Part shown: positions 57,869 to 64,000 of the stretch, in pieces | How positions within the stretch are numbered: position 1 is the first letter of the stretch | How the letters are laid out: each line of letters opens with the position of its first letter | From: Phocoena phocoena | Taxonomy: Eukaryota > Chordata > Mammalia > Artiodactyla > Phocoenidae | NCBI RefSeq assembly: GCF_963924675.1 | Contig: NC_089236.1 | Span: 63,263,306 to 63,327,305 of the forward strand | DNA length: 64,000 nt | Direction: 5' to 3' | Notes under the pieces: generated by a model | Seen by the model: only the letters and a program-made list of their open reading frames with translations | Databases searched by the model: none | Told to the model about the DNA's origin: nothing | Made by a program: the position numbers and the translations under genes

Positions 57869-58103
57869 CAATTGATCCTTGTACAGCACAGTGGTTAAGG
57901 GTACCAACCATCCAAACAGTTAGAAATCCAAGTATAATTTGTAGTCTACCCTCCATATCCTTGGCTTTTGAGTATCTGCAAGTCTGCATACATGGATTCA
58001 ACCAACCAGGAATTTTTTAGTGCTGTAGTATTTACTATTGAAAAAAAATCCATATGTGAGTGGACCTGCACAGTTCAAACTCATGTTGGTCAAGGGTCAG
58101 CTG
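57869..58103. mobile_element. Tigger-type MITE (MER8-like)
   Basis: A 235-base element with termini CAATTGATCCTTGTACAGCA and TTGGTCAAGGGTCAGCTG, flanked by TA at 57867-57868 and 58104-58105. The interior (GGTTAAGGGTACCAACCATC, CTACCCTCCATATCCTTGGC, TGGATTCAACCAACCAGGAA) parallels the 45,810 copy, which has CCCTCCATATCCAAGCTTCC and AATTCAACCAAATGTGGATC. Same orientation as that copy. Confidence 0.85.
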
Positions 58104-58114
58104 TAATAAGAGAA

Positions 58115-58313
58115 AGTTGCCTACTTAGCAAATTTCAGGTATACAGTAATTTATTCACTATATTCATCACGCTGTGCTTTAGATCCTCTGAAATCAGAAC
58201 TTACTCATACTATAATTGAAAGTTTGTACCCTTGGACCAACATTTCCCCCATGTGGCCCACCCCATCCATCTCCCAAACCTTGGCAACCACTGTCCTACT
58301 CTGGTTCTATGAA
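58115..58313 (-). mobile_element. Outer L1, 3' UTR part (part 1)
   Basis: Reversed L1 3' UTR: CAGGTATACAGTAATTTATT, TTCATCACGCTGTGCTTTAG, AGAACTTACTCATACTATAA, GAAAGTTTGTACCCTTGGAC and CCATCTCCCAAACCTTGGCA. The expected next L1 segment (ATTCCACATATAAGTGAGAT-like, then ORF2 C-terminus) is not next to it but resumes at 61,492, so another element was inserted here. Confidence 0.75.
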
Positions 58314-58324
58314 TTTGACTTCTA

Positions 58325-61300
58325 ATGAAAAAAATATGGAAATATAGCTGATGTGCAATATGTTAGTTTCAGGTGTACTACATAGTAATTTTATATTTGC
58401 ATACATTTTGAAATGATCATCACCATAAGTTTAGAAATGATGTGTCCCCATATAAAGTGACTACAATATTAATGACCATAACTTTATGCTGTGTATTATT
58501 TCCTGTGGCTTATTTATTTTATAACCAGAGCTTTTACCTCCTAATCCCCTTCACCTATTTCACCCTCCGCACTTCCCTCCCCTTTAACAACCAACTATTT
58601 TTTTTCTGTACCTATGAGTCTGTTTTCTTTTTTTCTTTTAGAGTCCACATATAAGTGACTCTTTGACTTATTTCAATTACCACAGTTACCTTTATATCAA
58701 TCCATGTTTTCACAAATGGAACGGTTTCATTTATTTTTATTTTACAGCTGAGTAATATTCCACTATAGGTGTATACTACATCTTATTTATTCATTCATCT
58801 ATTAATGGACACCTGGTTGCTTCCATATCTGGGACATTGTAAATAGAGCTACAGTGAACATTAGTGTGCATATATTTTTTTGAATTAATGTTTTGGTTTT
58901 CTTTGAGTAAATACCCAGAAGTGGAGTTTCTGGATTATACGGCAGTTCTACTTTTAATTTTTTGAGGAACTTCATACTGTTTTGCACACTGTCTACACCA
59001 ATTTTCAATCCCACCAATGGTGAATGAGGGTTCTCTTTTCTCCACATCCTCACCAACACTTGGTGAGGTATTTTATTTCCTCTTAGATTTCCTCAGGGAT
59101 CCATGGTAGTTTCATAACATGTTGTTTAGATTCCACATGTTTAAGTTTTTTGCACTTTTCTTCTTGTAGTTGTTTTCTAGTCTCATGCAGTTGCGGTCAT
59201 TAAAGTTCGTTGATATGATTTCAGTCATCTTAAATTTATTGAGACTTGTTTTGTGGCCTAGCATGTGATCTATCCTGGAGAATGTTCTCTGTGCACTTGA
59301 AATGAATGTCTGTTCTTCTGGTTTTGGATGAAATGTTCTCTATATATCTATTAAATCCATATGATCTTGGGACTTCCCTGGTGGCCCAGTGGTTAAGACT
59401 CCATGCTCCCAATGCAGAGGACACAGGTTCAATCCCTGGTTGGGGAACTAAGATCCCACATGCTGCATGGTGTGACCAGAAAACTTAAAAACAAAACAAA
59501 AAATCCATCTGCTTTAATGTGTCATTTAAAGGCAGTGTTTATTTACTGATATTCTGCTATTGATGTAAGTGGGCTGTTTAGTCCCCCACAGTTCTGTGTT
59601 AAAGTCAATTTCTCCATTTATGTCCATTAATATTTGCTTTATTTTTTTTTGTACTTTTTTCCCCCTTTTCATCAGTTAGAATGTATCATGCCACTCCCTC
59701 TGGCCCTCAAAGTTTCTGTTAAAAAGTCAGCTGAAACTCTTATGGGTGTTCCCTTGTATGTAGCTAGTTGCTTTTCTCTTGCTACTTTTAAGATTCTCTT
59801 TAACTTTTGCAATTATCATTCTACTGTGTCTTGGTGTGGACTTCTTTGGATTCATTTTGTTTGGGACTATCTGTGTGTCCTGAAGCTGGATGTCTGTTTC
59901 CTACCCTTGGGGTTAGGGAAGTTTTCAGCTAATATTTCTTCTAAAAAGATCTCTGCCACTTTCCTCTCTCTTCTCCTTCTGGGACCACTCTAATGTAAAT
60001 ATTAGTACACTTGATGTTGTCTCAAAGATCTCATAAACTATCCCCATTTTATTAAATTGCTTTTTTAACCCCCTATTCAGCTTGGGTGATTTCCACTACT
60101 CCCTTTTCCAGAACACTAATCTGTTCCTCTATATCATCTAATCTACTTTTGATTTTTTTCTAGTACATTTTTAATTTCACTTATTTTAGTCTTCAGCCCT
60201 GTTTTGTTTTTTATATTTTCTAACTCTGTTAAAGTTCTTGCTGTGTTCATCTGTTCTTCTCCCTAATTTGGTGAGCATGTTTATGATCATTCACTTGAAC
60301 TCTTTATTGGGTAGCTCGCTTATCTACACTTTTAGTTTTTTTCTGAGGTTGTCTTTCTCCTTTGTTTGGAACGTATTCATCTGTCTCCTCATTTTGCCCA
60401 ATTCTGTGTATTTATTTCTATCTGTTACATAGGTAAGTTATGTTTCCACGTCTTGAAGTGACCTTATGTAGGAGATATCCTATAGGTCCCACAAGCTTGA
60501 TCCTTTCTAATGCCCAGAGCTATATCCTCAAGGGGTGCCCTCTACATGAACTGTGTATCTCTTTCTATTGTGGTGAGGCTAACTACTGTGAGCACACTGG
60601 TAGGCAGGGTGGACCCCGGTCCAGTTGGCTGCAAGGCCATTCCTTCTGCAGTAACTGTACACTTACTAGAGGGTAGGGTAGGCTTCCTGTGTTGTTGACT
60701 GCATAGCTTGGGACCAGAGGCTGGTGCTGGCCTGCTGGAAGGTGGGGCTTGGCTCCTGCTTGCTTGTCTGTATATTCTGGGACGCCTTGGGCTAGTATTG
60801 GCCTTCTAGAGTGTATGACAGTGTTCCCAGTGCTAATAGGCTAGAGGGAGGAATCCAAAATGGTGTTTGTCAGTGCCAGTGTTATCAAGGAAAAACGAGC
60901 TCCCCCAAAGCAGCTGCAGCCAGCATCTCTGTCCTCAGGGGTGTCTAGAGTTGCCACTTGTCATTCTGGGACGCTCACTGAGATTAACAAGTGGGTCTGA
61001 TCCAGGCTCCCTTCATGCTCTGTCTCTATGCTGGGACTTGGTGAATGTGAGATTTTGTGACTTTTAAGAGCAGAGTCTCTGTTTTCCTATAGTTCTCCAG
61101 CTCTTCCAGACACAAGCCCTGCTGGATTTCAAAGTCAGACATCTGGAGGCTCACCATCCCAGTGCAGGACTCCCAGGCTGGGGAGCCTGATGTAGGGCTC
61201 TGGCCCCTCTCTCCTTAGGCTGGACCTCTATGATTGTGATATTCCTCCTGTTGTGAGTCACTGACCTAGGGGTGTGGGTCCTGACTATACTGAGACTCCA

Positions 61301-61480
61301 TCCCTTCTACCTATCTCATTATTTCCTTCTTTATGATTTTAGTTGTGGAAAAATCTTTCCAGTTAGTCTTCAAGTTATTCTTATAAATATTTGCTCTGTA
61401 AGTAGTTGTAATTTTGGTGTGTCCATGGAAGTAGGTGAGTTTAAGGTCTTCCCACTTGGCTGTCTTTGTCACCTCTCCCC
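58325..61480 (-). mobile_element. Inner L1 with both ends but large internal deletions
   Basis: Reversed L1 running 3' UTR (AATATGTTAGTTTCAGGTGT, ACTTTATGCTGTGTATTATT), ORF2 C-terminus (minus frame 58802-59059: NPETPLLGIYSKKTKTL, MFTVALFTMSQIWKQP), then a jump near 59,065 to the ORF2 linker (CATGTGATCTATCCTGGAGA, GAATGTTCTCTGTGCACTTG). A second jump near 59,645 leads to ORF1 (ATCATGCCACTCCCTCTGGC, TGTGTCTTGGTGTGGACTTC, CAGCTAATATTTCTTCTAAA) and a GC-rich 5' UTR at about 60,430-61,480. The RT core and endonuclease are missing. A likely target duplication, TTTGACTTCTA (58314-58324) and TTTGACATTTTA (61481-61492), flanks it. Confidence 0.8.
59364..59500 (+). mobile_element. Short tRNA-Glu-type cetartiodactyl SINE inside the inner L1
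   Basis: Head GGGACTTCCCTGGTGGCCCA at 59369, GTGGTTAAGACTCCATGCTC, box-B-like GGTTCAATCCCTGG, TTGGGGAACTAAGATCCCAC, ATGCTGCATGGTGTGACC, then an A-rich tail. It is flanked by AAATCCATATG (59353-59363) and AAATCCATCTG (59501-59511). L1 sequence continues across it. Confidence 0.9.
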
Positions 61481-61491
61481 TTTGACATTTT

Positions 61492-61920
61492 AAAATTCCA
61501 TGTACACATGGTATCAAACAGTAATTGTATGTTTGTGTCTTGCTTATTTCACTTAGTATAATGCCCTCCAGCTTTCTACACGTTGTTATAAATGGCAGGA
61601 TTTCCTTCTCTTACGGTGGAATAATATTCCATTGTATTTATAACTAACTTTCTCTTGATTTATCTGTCATTGAACAATTTGAATTGTTTTCAGATCTTAG
61701 GTGTTGTGAATAATTCTATGATGAACATTGGAGTGCAGATATTTCTTAGAGATACTGATTTCACTAGATCCTATGGTAGTTTTATTTTTAATCTTTTGAG
61801 GAACCTCCATACTGTTTTCCATAGTGGCTGTATCAATTTACATTGCTACCAACAGTATACAGGGCTCCATTTCCTCCACACTCTTGCCAACACTTCTTAT
61901 CAACATATATTGTTGTCATA
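61492..61920 (-). mobile_element. Outer L1, ORF2 C-terminal part (part 2)
   Basis: Reversed L1 ORF2 end: TATTTCACTTAGTATAATGC, GGTGGAATAATATTCCATTG, TAGGTGTTGTGAATAATTCT, GAGGAACCTCCATACTGTTT, CCATAGTGGCTGTATCAATT and TACATTGCTACCAACAGTAT. It continues in L1 order from 58,115-58,313 once the inner L1 is taken out. Confidence 0.8.
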
Positions 61921-64000
61921 ATCTATATAATTGCTTAATGTTATGCACTGAAAATTCATTAGCAGAATGAAATCCATTTGCTCTTCTCATCTTTAAAATT
62001 CCCTTTGAAATTTAATCATAAATTTGCCTTCTACTGACCTGACCTATTGATGTAATTTTAAAGTGACATGAATATAATTTATCTTCATGTTAAATTAGAA
62101 AAAAAATTCTCTGCATATAATTTTGTCTTTAATATCGGTTAGCAAGTAACATTTAATCTCAAATTTTTGAAATGTTTTTCCAACTCTTGATATTAATATC
62201 CAATACCTAAGTAATTTCTAAAATAGTATCTGTGGTACGAGAATTTATTACTTATTCTAATTCAAATGGGTCACAAATTTCAATACTATTTATTAACTTC
62301 AAAGTGTCTATTTTTTGAGGAAACAGGCTCCATATAGTAACTCCAGAAGTCTTCTTAGTGTTCATTATGTAGACCATCTCCTTGTTCATATAAAGTCTAA
62401 GTTTTCTGAATAACAGAATTGTCATGTGTTGAAGTCAGAGTTGGTGTATTGAATTAAAAATATACAGACAATTATGACCTGATGAATGAGAAGTCACTAG
62501 CCACCTACACAGTGGGGAGGGGGTGACTGGTAGCTCCCTCAGCATCCCAGATCCCGCTTGGGGAAGGGAAACCCATAGGGTTGTTTTTACTAAAGGGGCA
62601 GTTTCAGTATCCCCACACAAAGGAAGTAGAGTCATAAGATTTATAATTTCTTACATGTCCCAGAAGTGAAGGAGCATCCTTGAGCCAGGGGAGGGATAGT
62701 CTTCTCTGAGGTCATTGGTTAACAGGAGATAGAGAACAGGGTAGCAAGCATCTATTCCTATAAGGTGGTTGGGGTGGAGGTCACTAATTTTTTTGTGGAC
62801 TTAAATCTAAGTGGTTATTTTTAAAGTGCCCTGAGGAAACCAAAGTGGGAACTTAGACCTGGCATTCTAAACTGAAGCCCTTATCTAAAAGTCTAGACTC
62901 TGGGTGTGAGTGAAATTATCATACTGTAAAATTCCTAGGCAGCAACTCAGAAAGAAGTTGTTTTCCTCAAAAATTGCTTTTCTCAAAGTAGTTTTTATCA
63001 ACACATGTCACCTCACTGTCCCTGGAATAGGAATTCTAAGTGTTTTTGGCCAAAGAAACTAGGGAAAAAAACAATATGAGTAAGGAAATAAAATTGCAAC
63101 AGGGCTGCTGATACACACAGCATATTTTCTAGCCAACAAGGTCATTGAAGTAGAAGTTCATGCCACTTCTCCACTCCCCAAAGAATAACATTCCCATATC
63201 AATTCCTGGGAGCTGTGCTAAGAAGAGTAACAGATCTTTTTTTAATCTTGATCTACCCAGTACCACTTATACCTAACATACAGTCCCAAAATTTTGCCTA
63301 AAGAATAGGGCCTTCTTTACTTGAGACATTTGCAAATAATTTGTGACAAACAACTTCAGGAAGCCAAGTGGAAAATGATTAAAGACAAAATCCTTATGAT
63401 GTGTCTACTGTTTCCAGAAGTTGAGGTTCTGTTTTTTTTGCTGATGGTGCCAGACATTAAGATTCCCTTATGTTGGCCTAAGTAAGACCTCAGATGGCCA
63501 GTTTCTGCTTTGCCTGCTTCATGTAACATAGAGGGTATATAGGATGATTTTGTCAAATTGTTGGATTGGACCTCTGCCCCATATCCCTGCTCCACTCTTA
63601 CCAACATAAGCCAACTGGGCTCAAAGGCTAATCCCACCCAGACTTTATCCCCTTCTTGATGCCTAAAGGTCTAATCGGGAGCCAGACAGAAAAGTCCTAT
63701 TTAGACACCTTTCCTTTATTTCCTAACCCTCAGACCTTAGTTCCATTTTGTACCTTGTATGGGAATTCTCTTTTCACCCGAGAGTGAAGAAAACGAGAGA
63801 GATTTTCCCACTTCCAGATGTAGTAATCACCTGGATAAATTTGAACTCTTCCCATGGCCCTACTTTAGGCTGATCTTATCATGTGTCCTTCTATGAATTT
63901 GAAATAACAGCTCAGAATGCTAATTAAATTTAAAATTGCATATAAACTCTGAAATTAGAATTTCATGGATTTTTAGTGAAGTTGTTCTGAGGCAAATGGA
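61921..64000. other. Unassigned DNA to the window edge
   Basis: AT-rich to about 62,450, then GC-richer and purine/pyrimidine-patterned at about 62,480-63,850 (for example GGGAGGGGGTGACTGGTAGC and CCCACCCAGACTTTATCCCC). This has the look of an old LTR or long unclassified repeat, but I could not match a family. The minus frames at 62435-62635 and 63356-63637 (66 and 93 codons) have no domain. Confidence 0.35.

Noticed and set aside
60238..61067. Several sense-strand frames in a GC-richer segment
   Set aside because: The segment is the reversed ORF1/5' UTR of the inner L1; the frames are antisense shadows.
1..64000. CRISPR array, bacterial operon, phage or plasmid features
   Set aside because: No regularly spaced repeats, no tandem coding regions and no Shine-Dalgarno organisation. 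The mammalian repeat content fixes this as vertebrate nuclear DNA.

Overview
This window is nuclear DNA from a mammal, very probably a cetacean (whale or dolphin). The main evidence is seven tRNA-derived SINEs of the CHR type (cetacean/hippo/ruminant). Most are the roughly 200-base form typical of cetacean genomes: they open with a GGGCTTCCCTGGTGGCGCAG-like head, carry a pol III box-B-like GGTTYGTGCCCC and end in A. The composition is AT-rich, with old mammal-wide repeats (L2, MIR, MLT1 LTRs, Tigger and hAT DNA transposons) and LINE-1 copies of several ages. I find no host protein-coding exon, RNA gene, CpG island or CRISPR array. The window reads as a gene desert or the inside of a very large intron. 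All assignments come from reading the sequence against remembered family features; no search was run.

Layout. Bases 1-483 are a nuclear copy of mitochondrial DNA (the COX1 3' end plus the start of the opposite-strand tRNA-Ser), cut by the window edge. Bases 484-25,300 are mostly low-copy AT-rich DNA with scattered L2 and MIR, two CHR SINEs (2.1 and 19.3 kb), an L1 3' stub (12.2 kb), an MLT1-like fragment (18.0 kb) and a decayed plus-strand L1 (18.7-19.3 kb). Bases 25,300-29,900 hold a hAT remnant followed by minus-strand L1s, one apparently inserted in another. Bases 30-37 kb carry L2, MIR and a minus-strand MLT1-type LTR. Bases 37,046-41,461 are a single 5'-truncated minus-strand L1 with a recognisable target-site duplication. 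This is the youngest-looking LINE and contains a 239-codon open reverse-transcriptase stretch, but ORF2 is broken. Bases 42.4-46.1 kb hold two CHR SINEs with perfect target duplications, then an older L1 interrupted in turn by a longer CHR-type SINE, an MLT1A-like LTR and a Tigger-type MITE. Bases 46-58 kb are mostly low-copy, with a CHR SINE (52.7 kb), a MIR split by a Tigger MITE (54.4 kb), an L2 (57 kb) and a third Tigger MITE (57.9 kb). Bases 58.1-61.9 kb are one L1 split by another L1, which itself carries a SINE. The last 2 kb are unassigned.

No genes work together here. What can be read is the insertion history: L2 and MIR first, then Tigger, hAT and MLT1 elements and older L1s, then younger L1s, CHR SINEs and the mitochondrial insertion. 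The most notable items are the NUMT, the nested insertion stacks, a 47-base near-perfect hairpin at 24,813-24,859 and a 32-base GT/AT/AC palindrome at 15,498-15,529. I see no convincing new biological system.
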